Assembly (NCBI GenBank): GCA_027625915.1
Contig: JANTQA010000040.1
Location: forward strand, 1,364,001 to 1,428,000
Source of the DNA: Anaeramoeba flamelloides
Lineage: Eukaryota > Metamonada > Anaeramoebidae
Length of the DNA: 64,000 nucleotides
Direction of reading: 5' to 3'
In this document: one piece after another, positions 52,225 through 64,000 of the stretch
Layout: each line of letters starts with the position of its first letter
Position numbering within the stretch: the stretch's first letter is position 1
The notes under the pieces: generated by a model
The model's input: only the letters and a program-made list of their open reading frames with translations
What the model was told of the DNA's origin: nothing
The model's database searches: none
Made by a program: the position numbers and the translations under genes

Positions 52225-55200
52225 TTAGTCTCTGTTTAAAATTGGGTATGTAACTTGAGAAGTGAAACCACAATCATTATTCTTTCTTGAGATATACATA
52301 TAACCTTCATCTCCCCAATGTGTTGACCATGAATTTTTGATTAACCAGTATGGTTTTGTTGGGTCGCCTTGATAATTTCCCCAACCAACCATTAATACAG
52401 CATGATTAAGGCTTGTCTTGGAACAGGTATCATCTTCATAATATCCACCACTAAGAGTTTAAAATGAAATTTACAAATAAAAAGAAAAAAAAATAAAATA
52501 AATTTTTATCAAAACCGAAATAAAATCACTAAATATTTATTTTGAAAAATTTTTTGTATTCAATAGATTTATTGTAATTAAATATATTTTCTGTAAAGAC
52601 ACCAAAACAATGTGAGAATTGAATTAAGAATTTGAAAATAATTTTAATGTATATTTTTTTTTTTTTATTTTAATAATTTCATTCTTAATGTTCGTTTTCG
52701 AAAGGTTTAATCATAGAAATTTAAAAAAATTCTCAATGTTTTTTCTCAAAAGTTGAATGATCTTGAAGTTTTTCTTTGACAAAAATACAAATATCGTTTT
52801 TTTAATTTTTGTCTCTGAAAAGTAAAGAATTTAAATTTTGAACATTATATCACTGCTTGAGGAAGCAGAATAAAAAATAATAAATTTTTTTTTTTCATGG
52901 TTTTTTTTAATTAAACCACAATACAATCAAAATTAATAAAATTTTTTTTTGTTAAAACAATTTTTGTTTTTATACCTGATTGAGACTTTTAGTTATTTTA
53001 AACACTATTCTTGTGAAACTATTGAAAATCGAATAATTGAAATTAAATTTTTACAACTTTATAAAATTTTTAGTGATAGGGTGAAATTTAAAGGAAATTA
53101 GTACAAAAAAAATAAAATATTTACCTATAGTATACATTAGAACTAACAACATCATAACTAACAGCTAATGGTCCCATTTGATAGAGTGCTTGCATAACAA
53201 TTTGTTCGTCATTTGAAACGTTATAGTATGAATGAATTGTTGCTGCTTTTTTGGTTTTATCAAATCCACAATATCCAGTTACACCTAAATATGGATAATC
53301 TTCTTCACTCATAATACCACCAAGGTTCATTAGTCCATCAAAAACTTTCCACTTTTGTTTTTTTTTATTAATTTATTTTTTAATTTTTTTTTTTAATTTA
53401 TTTTGTAATTTTTATTATTGAAAAAAAAAAAATAAAGAAATTAATAAAATGTTTATTTTATTGTTAATAGGGATATGGTATGGATTAAATCACAAGTATA
53501 TTTTTTAGATAAAATACGAAATTATCATTATTGGTATGTCTTCTTGAAAAACCAAGTTTAAAATAAGCTGGTATCAGTATATTTATGATCGGTTTGAAGA
53601 AAGAAAAAAAGAAAAAATTTGAAACATATATTCAAGCACTTTGACTTCTTAGGTGAATTAATAGTTTTATTTTCATTTTTTCAAAAAAACTTTATTATTA
53701 TAATTTAGTTTTGTGATGAGTAATAAATTATAAACCTTTAGAATTTCTCAAAATTTTTGTTACCATTACTTGTGAAACAAACAAATTGAAATTTGAAAAT
53801 ATGTTTAAAAAGTTGTTTTTAAAAGTTTTTAATAAAGTACTGAAAACAGTTCTGTTTGAGTTTTATTTCAGTTTTACAAATATTTTTGAAAAATTTTTTA
53901 TCACACTTTTTTAAAAAATTTCTATATTTATAATTTATTCAAGCACTAAGAGAGAATTGATTTCCTATACCTTTTTCTTTTTTTCAACTAGCATTGATAA
54001 AAATTAGACTAAAAAAAAAATATGTATATATAAAAAAAAAAAAAAAAAATTTACTTGTTCAGATCCGTCACATCCCCAAGATTTGTGTGGTGCGTTCCAC
54101 ATACAATCAATTACATTTTGTTCAGAAAATTCAAGTAATTTTCCATGGGAAAGGAAGTGTTGTCCTTCTAAAGCACCAATTACTGAAAATGCATAACAAG
54201 ATCCACATGTTGCCTATTATTAAATTGGAATTATTGTATGGTTTAATATTTTACAAGATTGATAAATATAAAAAGTAAAAGAAATAATTTTAAAAATTAA
54301 TTGTTTGATCAAGAAAAAAACAAATAAAATATATCCAATTCGGTTCTTTTTAAAAAATGCTTTTCAGTTATTTACAGGTAAATATAGAGAAATTGTAAAA
54401 TTCATTCGTTTGCAAATGAAAACTTCAGTTGATCAGAATATTTTTGAAAAAATTTGCCTATTGTTAAATTTTTCAAAATGTTAAAGTATATTATTGTCAT
54501 TTTTCAAGGCTATTTCATTTAATTTTTGCTTTGGATTTTATTTATATTAATTCAGAGTTAGTTTTTAATTCTTTGAGATCTTTTTTTATTTTTTAATTAA
54601 ACCCAGAGAAAATTTTCTCAAAGTTTTTTTTAATTCGAAAGGATTGAATAAAATCATAATTGTTTCTATTTTTTTTTTTTTTAAATTAAAAAAAAAAAAA
54701 AAAATACCAGAGTTGCTTCAGTACTTGTCGAGATCAAAATCATTTTAAAATTGGTGAGTATTTCAATTTCTAAAAAATTAAAGAACTTGTAATTCAAGAA
54801 AATCTCAACATAATTTTCACAATTTTTCATTTTATGTTCAGTAAATTGAATTTGTTTGAAAAAAGTTTCGAATAGAAGTCCTGAAAATATGTGTATTTAA
54901 GTTTATCAACTGTTTTATAGATACTTTTTAGTCACACTTTTTTAAAATGATTATAGTATTAATTTTATTATTAAAATATTCTCAAATAAAAAAAAAAAAA
55001 TTAAACACAACAGCAACTTTATAATCAAAGAAATTTTATTTTTTTATTAATAAAACTTGAAAAAAAAATGTTAATATAATTTTTTATTCTTGGTTTTGAT
55101 TTGGAAAACAAGACAAAATTATTTAAAAAGGGTTTTAAAATTTCTTTTAAATTGAATTAATCATATTATTAAAAGAAAATTATTTTTTTTTATTTTTTCT

Positions 55201-57159
55201 GTTTTTTTGATAAAATTGTGATTTTTTTTTTATTTTTTTGGAATAATTCAATAAAAAATATCAGATCTCTTTAATTAATCTAAAAGTAATTGATTTTGAA
55301 ATCATTTCTAGTAAAGGTTTTTATGAAAATTATTTTTTCATTTCGAAAAAAATGCTCATTTAGCCAATAGTGTTTCAGAACTTTAAATTATTAAATTTCA
55401 AGTTTTATTATTATTATTAATTTTGGATTTTTTTTTCAACATAGTTCTTTTTTTCAGTATTTTTAAAAAAATAATTTTCAGAGCAGGAACTCTTGTTTGT
55501 AAAAAGTAAAAAAAATTTTAGTGACAACCATATTAAAAAAGTGATGAAAAAAAAACTTTGAAAAACTGTGACATAACTGCTAAAAAGCGTTGCTCAAACA
55601 ATTTAATTCACTCTTTATAGCAATTTGATTGTCAACAATTTTGAAAGCTTGTTTTACTCACTTTTTTAAAATGGCTTTGCCAATTAAAATTAATTAATTT
55701 GGATATTGCTACCTTTCAACAACTTTAAGTTGAACAAGTTAACTGTAAACCGAATAAAATGGAAGAAATAGAAGTATAGTTGATGAAAAAAATTTTGAAA
55801 GAACTTTTAAGAAAAAAAAAAAAAAATTTAAAGATTTACTTGATCTTTAATTGGTGAAACAGCACCATATTTTCTCCAATCAAAAGTTTCAGGAAGACTA
55901 TAGAGAGTTTCAGGTTCCCAAAGGTTTTGTGATAATTGTTCGTGTTTCTCAGCGTCGATTGTTGGGAGTAAGTATAAGCTTCTAAATTCATCAAAAGAGA
56001 GATCGGCGTATTTGTTCATTTTCATACTGTATCCTTTATTTTGTGAGTTATGTTCTTCGATTTTTTTCATGTTGTTTTCAAAAATATTTTTTCTACTGAG
56101 ATATTCTTCTCTTGAATCGTATTTTTTTCCAAATTGAGACATGAATCGATCAAAACGGGAATTGGCTTTTTTGTTTGTCGATTTTGGGAATAAATTTTTA
56201 AATTGCACAACATTTCTTCCAAAGACATGTGGAATTTCGGTTTCTGGTTTTTTACAAACATCTGGAACAACAAAAGCGGATTCATCAACAGTTTTGTCTT
56301 GGAAAACATAATAGTCCAAACTTTTTTATTTTTGATTTTTTTTGTTTGTTTTTTGTTTTTTTTTTGAGAAATTGAAATTCAAAAAAATAAATAAGAAAAT
56401 AAAATAAATAAAGACCACAACAAAAAAAAAAAAAAAAAAAAAAAATAGAATTACATGTATTCATCATAATGGCTTCCAAAGACAACGTCAACACCTGTCA
56501 TCCAATATTGAACTGGTTGGTTGCTGTTTACTTCTGCATAAAATTCATAATAACTAGTTGTGTTGTATTGGGTATCTTGATATGACCAATAATTACATTG
56601 GATACCACGTCTGACTTTTGCACCTGTGTATGTCCAGTCAGTAAGATCTGGGATAACTGGTGTTAAAGATTTTGCTTCCTTTGGTGGTGTTAAGTGATCT
56701 ACTGGATTTTTAAAACAAGATTGCTTGTCTTGAGTTATGATTATTTCATAGCGAGCATCGTTAGTTGCATCATACAAATATAAGTTTCTTACAAGTCCAT
56801 TATAAATATTGATGTTTTCCTGTTGTTTTTTTTTTTTTTTTTTTTTATTGTTTGTTTGTTTGTTTGTTTGTTAATGGAAAAAGAAATAAAAAAATAAAAA
56901 AAAATAAAAAAAAAAAAAGTAAAAAAGAGAAAAAAAAGAAGAAAGGTTTTAATTTGGAATTCGTTGAAGAAAGTTGTAATTTGGAATTTACCCTCGATTT
57001 TGTTTCATCAAAGTCGACAACATATGGTTCATTAAGTCCTGCATATGGAAGTGAAAAAATAAATTCAGTGTGATACTTGTTGGAATATGTAGGTTTTGGT
57101 GGATCAGCACTCAGAACAAGTGAGGCAAAGATTAAAGCAAATAGAATTAATTGTTTCAT
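52225..57159 (-). CDS. Papain-family cysteine protease with CfaD / 26-29 kDa-type N-terminal domain
   Basis: Six exons in gene order: 56992-57159, 56455-56819, 55840-56320, 54055-54213, 53125-53351 and 52225-52450, giving 541 residues with all GT/AG joins in phase. A signal peptide (about 1-18, [17 protein letters not shown]) is followed by an N-terminal domain (to about 190) with [14 protein letters not shown] and [15 protein letters not shown], as in Dictyostelium CfaD and the insect 26/29-kDa protease. Next come an I29 pro-region (about 234-292) with the ERFNIN pattern ([21 protein letters not shown] pattern starting near 249) and the C1A domain from about 320 ([11 protein letters not shown]). 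Catalytic set: Gln 338, Cys 344 ([10 protein letters not shown]), His 483 ([11 protein letters not shown]), Asn 506 ([14 protein letters not shown]). Tyr replaces the usual Trp after the active Cys. Introns are 172, 134, 1626, 703 and 673 nt. It should be a lysosomal or secreted enzyme; CfaD in Dictyostelium acts in secreted density sensing, but that role cannot be assumed here. Confidence 0.97.
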
Positions 57160-60100
57160 TCAAAAAAGTATTGAAAAAAAGAAAAAAATGAAAAATAAAA
57201 TCTTCCATATTTTGCAACATTCTTGTTTTAAAAAATGAAAAAGGTGTTTCTACTGTTTGCTTTCAAGAAATTAATTGTATTCATTTTTTTATCAAACAAA
57301 CTTGGGATCATTTTTTATATTTCTACATTTAAAAAAAGTATGAGTCAAGAAGATTTTATAAAAATCTTTTTCAAGGAACGATTAAGATTTTGTATTATTA
57401 GGCTTTTTTCGAGATGCAAAAACATTTTTTTTTTGTGGTTTAAGGGTAGAGTAATCAGTGAAAAATAATTTTTAGAAATGGAAAAAAAATTTTTGTTATT
57501 TTTTCAGAGACCTAATAAAAATCAAAAACTAACCAACCTATGGTGTGTGATTAATCTGCAAAAATAAATAACCGAACTGATAAGGATATTTTTAGAAAAA
57601 AGTGTCAAAGAACGATACTGAATTTCCAATTATAATGGTTAGAATATATAATTTTTAAAACAACTGAGTAAGTTTGAATTGTCGCTCTTTGGCGCTTTTT
57701 GTGATCTCGGTGATTTTTTTTTTCTTTTTTTTCATTTCTCAAATGAATTATTTTTATCTCAGGAATGCTACAAAAACCTTACTTTGTCAAATATAAAGAG
57801 TTAGAAAATAACTACAAATTAGAATAAATCGAGTTAAATTGATTGTGACCTTGAAGAGAACCATTTGTTTTAAATTAAAGAAATTTCACCCTTAGAAAAT
57901 TTTAAAAAAAAGAATGAAATAATTTTTTTTTAAATTTGATTTTTTGAAATTGAGAAGGTTTTTAAACTTTTTTTTTGTGAAATGGATTTTTTGCTAATTA
58001 AAAGATTATGGATTTTTTTTTTGTATGTGGATTTTTTTAACCAAGAGAAATATATTTTCCTAATATTCTTTTCAATATGAAATCACCCTTTACAAATTTA
58101 ACTATTTCGCAAAAAAAATATGAGGTTAATGAGTACCATTAACTCTTATTTATTTTCTTTCTCAAATTTTAAAAGTAAACTTGTTATACAAATTTCTTTA
58201 TCAACTTTTGAGAAACAAATTATCTTGATACAAAAAATTATTTTTAAGGGATTAGCCTCTACCAATGAGAATTCCAAGATTAGAGCATGGCCCTATCGGG
58301 TGTAAATCACATTAGTACTCCATGGGACAAATGTCTCTAAAAATCGATTATTCACCTTGTACGATTTGTTGATCCTAATCAATGAAAAAATGATCCTTTT
58401 ATTAGAAAAATCCACCCAAGAATTTCATAAAAAAAACTTCAAATCACGAAAATTTTAAAGGTTGAATTATTAACATCCCGACTCCCAAGTTGTAAAATAC
58501 CTCTCTTAAATGTGTGGCGGAATATAGGTAATTGTCAAAAAATTCAATTTTAATTGAAAAATTGAATAATTAACCAATATATTCTTTTCACAAATTATTT
58601 CGGAAAATATTGGGTATACATTGATGTTATAATTATCTTTATAAAAAGGGAAAAAAAAAAAAAAAAAAACATTCTAAGGGGTTTTTATGTTGATAATTAT
58701 TTAGTTAATTTTCGAAATTAAAAAATTTAAAAAATAGTTACTTTTGGAAGTTCTAGGTATGAATTATTAAAAACTGAAAAAGAGAACTATTTTGAGTTTC
58801 TATTTTTAGATCTGGAAGAACTTTTTGAAATCCAAAAAAAAAAAGAAAAGTTTTGCAATTCAAAGATATCGGGATAGATTTGAGTAATCATATTATTTCA
58901 GATTGTTTATCATTTTCTCAAAAAGTTGCAAAATCTACTAAAATCTAATTTTAATTCAATAATTGGACTTTATTTTGGAGAAACAGTAATTATATGAATT
59001 AAATATTAGACTAATTTGAACTCTTTTATCAATTATCTAAGAATATTTAGAATTGAAACGAATTTGCACTCGACCCATAAGGTGGATTCTATTCTGAGAA
59101 AAATCAACAAGTTTATTCACAATTCAACATAATCTCTAATACAAATTAATGGTTGGTGGTACCAGGTACTTGGATTTCTAAAGAGCTAAAAGATTGGGGG
59201 GGGGGATTTATTGTTTTTCCGTAAAAGTCTAAATTTTAGAGAAGAGCTAACTTTTACTTTTGCAAATTCAAAAAAATATTTTAAATTCTTTTATTTTACT
59301 CTTCGTCTTCAAATTGTGTAAAATTTAATCTCATTTTTTAATTGGTTTCTTAAATTAAAAAAAAATCCATAACTTTCTTAAATAATAAAAAAAAATCAAC
59401 CAACAAATGGACTTTGATTAACACTCATGTATTGGAAAAAAAAATCAAAATTTTATAATGTGTGTGTTGAAAATAGTTATGATCTTTTGAAATAGAATTG
59501 TTAGAAACATTTGAAGAAGATGTAGTACATACTATTTGTTACTAATAGCTTTACATTTTAATTTCCTAGTACTTTATTGGAAAACCTAATCCCTAAGATC
59601 TCTCTCTTTTTTTTCTTCGATTTACAGTCCTTTGGGTTGTTTGTACATATTATACGATTACATATTAATTTCAATATATATATATATATAAGACCAAAAA
59701 AAAAAAAAAAAAAAAAACAGCAATATGGCACAAAAGGCGTGGGTAATAATAGCACTTAGTTTTGTTATTTTTTTTTCACAAATTTAATTTTAATTGAAAA
59801 AAAAAATATGTACATTATAATATGCCTTAAAAAAAATTTTTTTTTGTCCTTTATTTAATAGAAAGACTGTGTCACAAATCTACTATTCCTGGAATTTGAA
59901 AAAAAAATATTCACTTGTATTGGGTTTGACGGATTCTAATTTCTGTAATTAATAAATAATTCTTCTAAAAACGAATTTTAATAATGGTAAAAAAAATAAT
60001 TTTTGGCAATATATTTTTTTTTCGAAAATCTCAATTGATAAATAAAAGAATGATATATTTTATCATACATAAAAATAAATTTTGATTTTTTTGTTACTGT

Positions 60101-61447
60101 CATTTGAAATATTTATTTGACTTTTACTTTATTATTCAAAAAATAAAATTGTTTAATATCACCAAATAAATCCAAACCCAAACGAAATTTTATATTGATA
60201 TTTGACAAATGCATTTTTTACAACTTTTCTTCCAATCAATGTTTGTTACACTTTACAATTCGGATTTTGAAAAAAAAATAAATTGCCAAAAATTGTATCT
60301 TTCGAGACAGCTCTTAAAATTCATACCAATTCAAAGAACCCACAGATAAAAATTAAAATTAACAAATATTTACAGACAATACAAGTGAATATTTTTTTCA
60401 AATTCCTGGGATTGTAGACTTTAAAAAGTATAGAAAAGGTAATAATAAAAATTTTTAATATGTATTTGGGTGACTACGAAATACTTTAAAACCAAAACTA
60501 ATCATAACTTATTATTTTTTTCTTTCTTTTTTGAAAATTTTTTGTTTTCGAGCAAGTTTGCAAAATTTTCTGCTAAAACTCCCTATTGAAAAACCATTAA
60601 AGGTTCCTATTCATCAAATATGATTATTTCGTTCGTTTTGTTTTTTGAAACAACGTTTTTAATTTCAAAAACGAACTACTCTCTTTTCTTTTCAAGCAGT
60701 AATTCGAAAGGAAAGTAAAACAAACAAAATAGATCAAACAAAAGAAATTGAATTTTTTTCTCCATAAATTTGTAAAATTGAACTTTTTCTTATTAAAATA
60801 ATCTTTATTGTGTTGAGAAATAACATAGATAAATCAAAAAAATCAATTCGAGTTTACCCTTTAAATGGATTGTCTGATGTTTGAGTCAATCTAAAAAGTT
60901 GTGACTTGAAAAAATAGTCGAAAGAAATTTTTTGTAAAAACAAAAAGATAAGGCAAATTAAAAAAACAAAAACGTTGAAAGTGAAACTAAACTATGATGG
61001 TATGTCTAATGTTTCAAAAAACTTTTAATCCAATTTAGCCTTTGACTTTCTTCTTAACGTTATAAAAAAAATTATTTTCTAGGGTAAAATAGTGAAACAA
61101 AAGGCTAATTTTGAATAATAATTGAATTCTTTTCAGAGAAGTAATTTCCTTTCAAGATTATATTGACAGAAGCAAAATAATCAGGAAAAATTTTTTATGA
61201 ATTAGAATAAAGACTTAAAGAGGCCAAGTCAAGGCATGAATCAAGTTGAATAAGACAATTTTATGAAAACGTTGAATTTTGAAAAACGGAAAAAACTTTA
61301 AATCATTGAGATATGGTAAATTATTGGTTAAAACCACAACACGTATAATTTTTGAGAGAAGGGGATTAGAATTTAATTATCAAACGAAAATAAATTTTAT
61401 CATTTTTTTTTATTGATCTTTTAAATTTTCCATCAGACTAAAAAAAA
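57160..61447. other. Divergent intergenic region before the GAPDH-like gene
   Basis: Holds the second R2 repeat copy (58248-58753), a G10 tract (59196-59205) and TA and A tracts near 59680-59716. A 77-codon frame at 57235 on the plus strand is judged chance. The rest shows no genes. Confidence 0.6.
58248..58753 (+). repeat. Dispersed 506-bp repeat (R2), copy B, uninterrupted
   Basis: Starts GGGATTAGCCTCTACC and ends TAGTTACTTTTGGAAGTTC. Colinear with 3950-5033 minus that copy's insertion. Shared blocks include TAAAGGTTGAAT, ATTGATGTTA and AATTATCTTTATAAAAAGG. The element type is unknown; no inverted ends. Confidence 0.75.
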
Positions 61448-61636
61448 ATGAACAGTAATAAAACGAGTTTCCAAAAAGTACTCTCCGAGTCTATTGAAGA
61501 ATTTACAAACAACTGTAAATCAAAAAAAAAATGTGAAGAGCTCTTGACATGTCTTCAAACAACCAAAGGTAAATAAAAATCTCCAATTTTATATAAACTA
61601 ACTGATTCCCTAATTTTCCGTCCTTCACTCCTTTTC

Positions 61637-61667
<31 letters not shown>

Positions 61668-64000
61668 GAAAAACTGGACCAAATTGAGATTGAAGACGTT
61701 CAAAATTTGTTACAACCCTTTTTAATTGGCTTAACAAACGAAGAATCCGAGATCAAGCTCAACAGCCGAAAATACTTGAAAAAGATTTTTGAAAACAAGT
61801 ATTTTCAGGGTCGTTTAGTTGCAAACGAAAAGCAATATGAAGATTTTTTACGAACGATTTTACAAAAGTTAATTACACCTATTGAAGGTGAGGATCAAAG
61901 TCAAAACAAAGAACTTAAAGAGTTAAATGTTGAATTGGTAACAATGATTTTCCAATGGAAAGTTGTTTTGAACCACAAAAACAAGGACGAAGAAAAAAAA
62001 AAAGTAGATTTATTGGCAAAATCCTTAGCATTTGCTGTCGGCTATTCATTGATACCAAAACAAGTGTCAAGCATTTCGTATACCTTGTACAGTCCCCGAA
62101 GAACGATGGTTGACAAGGAGATCTCACACTTCAAATTAGGCGATCGGGAATCGAATCTTGGCGTTTCCTTTGATGTTGGTCGATTTAAAGGAGCCCTTTT
62201 AGGTGTTGACTTAGTGATCAACGAAGCAATCACTCACGAAGAGATTTGTGAATTAATTTCCAAGGCTAACGAAGAGAAATTGGGACAAGTCTTTGGCCTG
62301 AGTAGTATGGATCGATGCTCAAGGATCAGTGGCTCATTAAAGGCAAGGATTAATAAGCAGAGAATCATAATTACCAAAATAGGGGACAACCAAGGATCAT
62401 TAATCCACTTAAAGATAATTTTTGATCCAGATCATCTTGGAGATATTTCATTTAATTTCGAAGATTTGCACAATTCAATTTTCAAAGACGAACAAATCAA
62501 AAAACTAAATACAGAGAAACAACAAATGTTTAACACCGAGAAACAAGAACAGGAACAAGAAAAGCAAATTGAAATCGAAATCGAAAAAGAAAACGAAAAA
62601 GAAATTGATGAAGAAGAATTGGATTTAGTAACTGATTTAAAAAAGGAGTACTTGAACAAAAAGTTAAAGCTTGGGATCAATGGCGCAGCAGGAAGGATTG
62701 GGATCAATTTATTTCATCACATCTGGGGGAATCCAAATTTTGAATTAAAGCAAATTGTAGTGAACAATGCTTTATTAAAAATTGGAGGAATTGATCAACA
62801 AAGAAGATTATTGGACCTCTGGTTTTTCGACGAAATTTTCGGAAGTGTGATCTCAAACGCGTGCCAAGCATGCTTACCAATCGCCAAGGGCTCCATTTAC
62901 AACAACAAGACCGTTGAAAGCAAGGAATCCTTTGCGAAACAATATGGCATCGAACTAACAAACAAAGGCGATGACATTGACAAGTCAAATTTGTTTCTTA
63001 TCCAATCTGAGGAAAACCATTCAAAGACCAAAATATTATACACCATCGAGTTCTTTAAGGACATTAGCAGAATCATCATTAGGAACAAGGAAAATGAAAT
63101 TGTCATGAATATTAAGATCGTCCCTCGAGAAAACGATCCAAGATCTTTAAAATGGCAAGACAGGCAAGTTGAAGAAAGATTGGATATCGTCTTTGAATCC
63201 ACTGGAAGGTTCCCCTATTACGAAAAGGTTTCTGGTCATTTGGGAGTAGCAACTGATTTGGTTATTCTAACATGCCCAGGCAAGGGACCCGAATGGAACC
63301 ACAGAACGTATGTACATGGCGTCAACACAGACAAACTCAGGAAAAAGTTCCATGAAATCAGTGTCATTTCTGGTGCGTCCTGTACCACCAACGGGCTAGC
63401 TGGCCCTGTCAAGATCTTAAACGATTTATTTGGAGTCTTGGCTTTAAATTTCACTACTTTGCATTCAGTGACCAACACACAGCAACAATTACCCAAGCAA
63501 AGCGTCAAAATTGATGCAATGGCCTTTAGCCCCAACTTGGCTTCCACAGGCGCCACACGTGCAATGCCTCTTATCGGTATTGCTAATAAGGAAGGTAAAC
63601 TTATCAATATGAATGGAGAAGCCATTAGAGTAAACACACCAAATGGATCAATTATTTCTCTAACCGTTGTTTTAGACAACCCCGTTGAAAATGAAAAAAA
63701 GCTTCATGAAAGAATTCAAAAGGAATTATTAAAAAAGGATCCAAACAGTATGAAAGGGTTATTAATTCTTGATCAAAATGTTTTGACTTCGAATCAAATT
63801 ATTGGTCGAGAAGGATCTCAAATTATTAATCCCAAATATACCCAAGTGCAAAATTTCATTGGTGTTGATGGGAAGCTACATTCAAGAGTAAGTCTACAAA
63901 TATGGTACGACAACGAGGGGCAATATTCACAACAATTATTAAGATTAGCAATTGAATATAGATTGGCACAAATTAAAGCAAAAAAGACAACTCTTCAAAG
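61448..64000 (+). CDS. Long GAPDH-like protein with N-terminal extension, cut by window end
   Basis: Exon 1 is 61448-61568; the second exon begins at 61669 and runs off the window; the 100-nt intron ends in a long A tract then TAG. 817 residues are visible. The GAPDH part is about 373-800: INGAAGRIGINLF (dinucleotide fold; the family has INGFGRIG), IVFESTGRF, LTCPGKG, ISGASCTTNG with catalytic Cys 612, TTLHSVTNTQ with His 639, ASTGATRAM, EAIRVNTPNGSI and a final WYDNEGQYS. PGKG and the long insert before ESTG resemble the roughly 480-residue GAPDH type of some bacteria and protists rather than the standard 335-residue form. Before it lie a helical region (1 to about 160), a stretch (about 200-295) that looks like a decayed GAPDH C-terminal part (GVSFDVGRFKGALLGVDLVI, then THEEICELISKANEEKLGQV), and a KEN/Gln-rich linker (320-360). 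All core catalytic residues are present, so activity is plausible. The role of the extension is unknown. Confidence 0.9.

Noticed and set aside
57235-57468. 77-codon plus-strand frame just upstream of the protease gene
   Set aside because: Phe/Ile/Lys-rich, no homology recognised, sits in the expected promoter region of the divergent protease.
62432-63679. Several minus-strand open frames of 90-147 codons
   Set aside because: They are antisense shadows of the GAPDH-like gene, which has clear family motifs on the plus strand.

Overview
The window is very AT-rich eukaryotic DNA with intron-containing genes, long A and T tracts, and proteins carrying Asn-rich, Gln-rich and KE/KEN-type low-complexity runs. 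This points to a free-living amoeboid or flagellate protist. The KEKEN-type linkers and the CfaD/26-29 kDa-type protease suit Anaeramoeba-like or dictyostelid-like lineages, but the species is not settled from sequence alone. No rRNA, tRNA, CRISPR array, retroelement or virus-like element was seen.

Layout, left to right: the 3' part of a PP1-type phosphatase (+, 121-3359, four exons in view); a seven-membrane-segment protein (+, 8377-9519); a CaMKK-like protein kinase (-, 13536-14738, two exons); a repeat island (about 15.3-20.4 kb) holding a decayed Tigger/pogo DNA transposon, a foldback element and two tandem hairpin-rich units; a KE-rich coiled-coil protein (+, 20618-21196); an exportin-7 (-, 26551-30300, one exon); an AP-1/AP-2 beta adaptin (+, 33233-39314, four exons); a Rab2-like GTPase (-, 41099-46016, four exons split by a 4.1-kb intron); a papain-family protease with a CfaD-type N-terminal domain (-, 52225-57159, six exons); and the start of an unusually long GAPDH-like protein (+, 61448 to the right edge).

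Most genes serve ordinary cell biology: vesicle traffic (beta adaptin, Rab2-like), nuclear transport (exportin-7), signalling (PP1, CaMKK-like kinase, 7TM protein), lysosomal or secreted proteolysis, and glycolysis. They show no operon-like order and are separated by 3-6 kb of repeat-filled DNA.

The non-coding part is the most informative. Introns and spacers hold at least eight kinds of short non-autonomous repeat: a ~535-bp TIR family in seven copies (two subtypes), five elements with GGGCCC-type termini, a 450-bp element sitting just upstream of two start codons, three long-armed foldback elements, a 506-bp repeat with a nested 576-bp TIR element, and clusters of palindromic hairpin modules. 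Many introns begin with a T tract and end with an A tract, so their ends could pair. Exon joins were worked out by eye from GT/AG sites, reading phase and family alignments.
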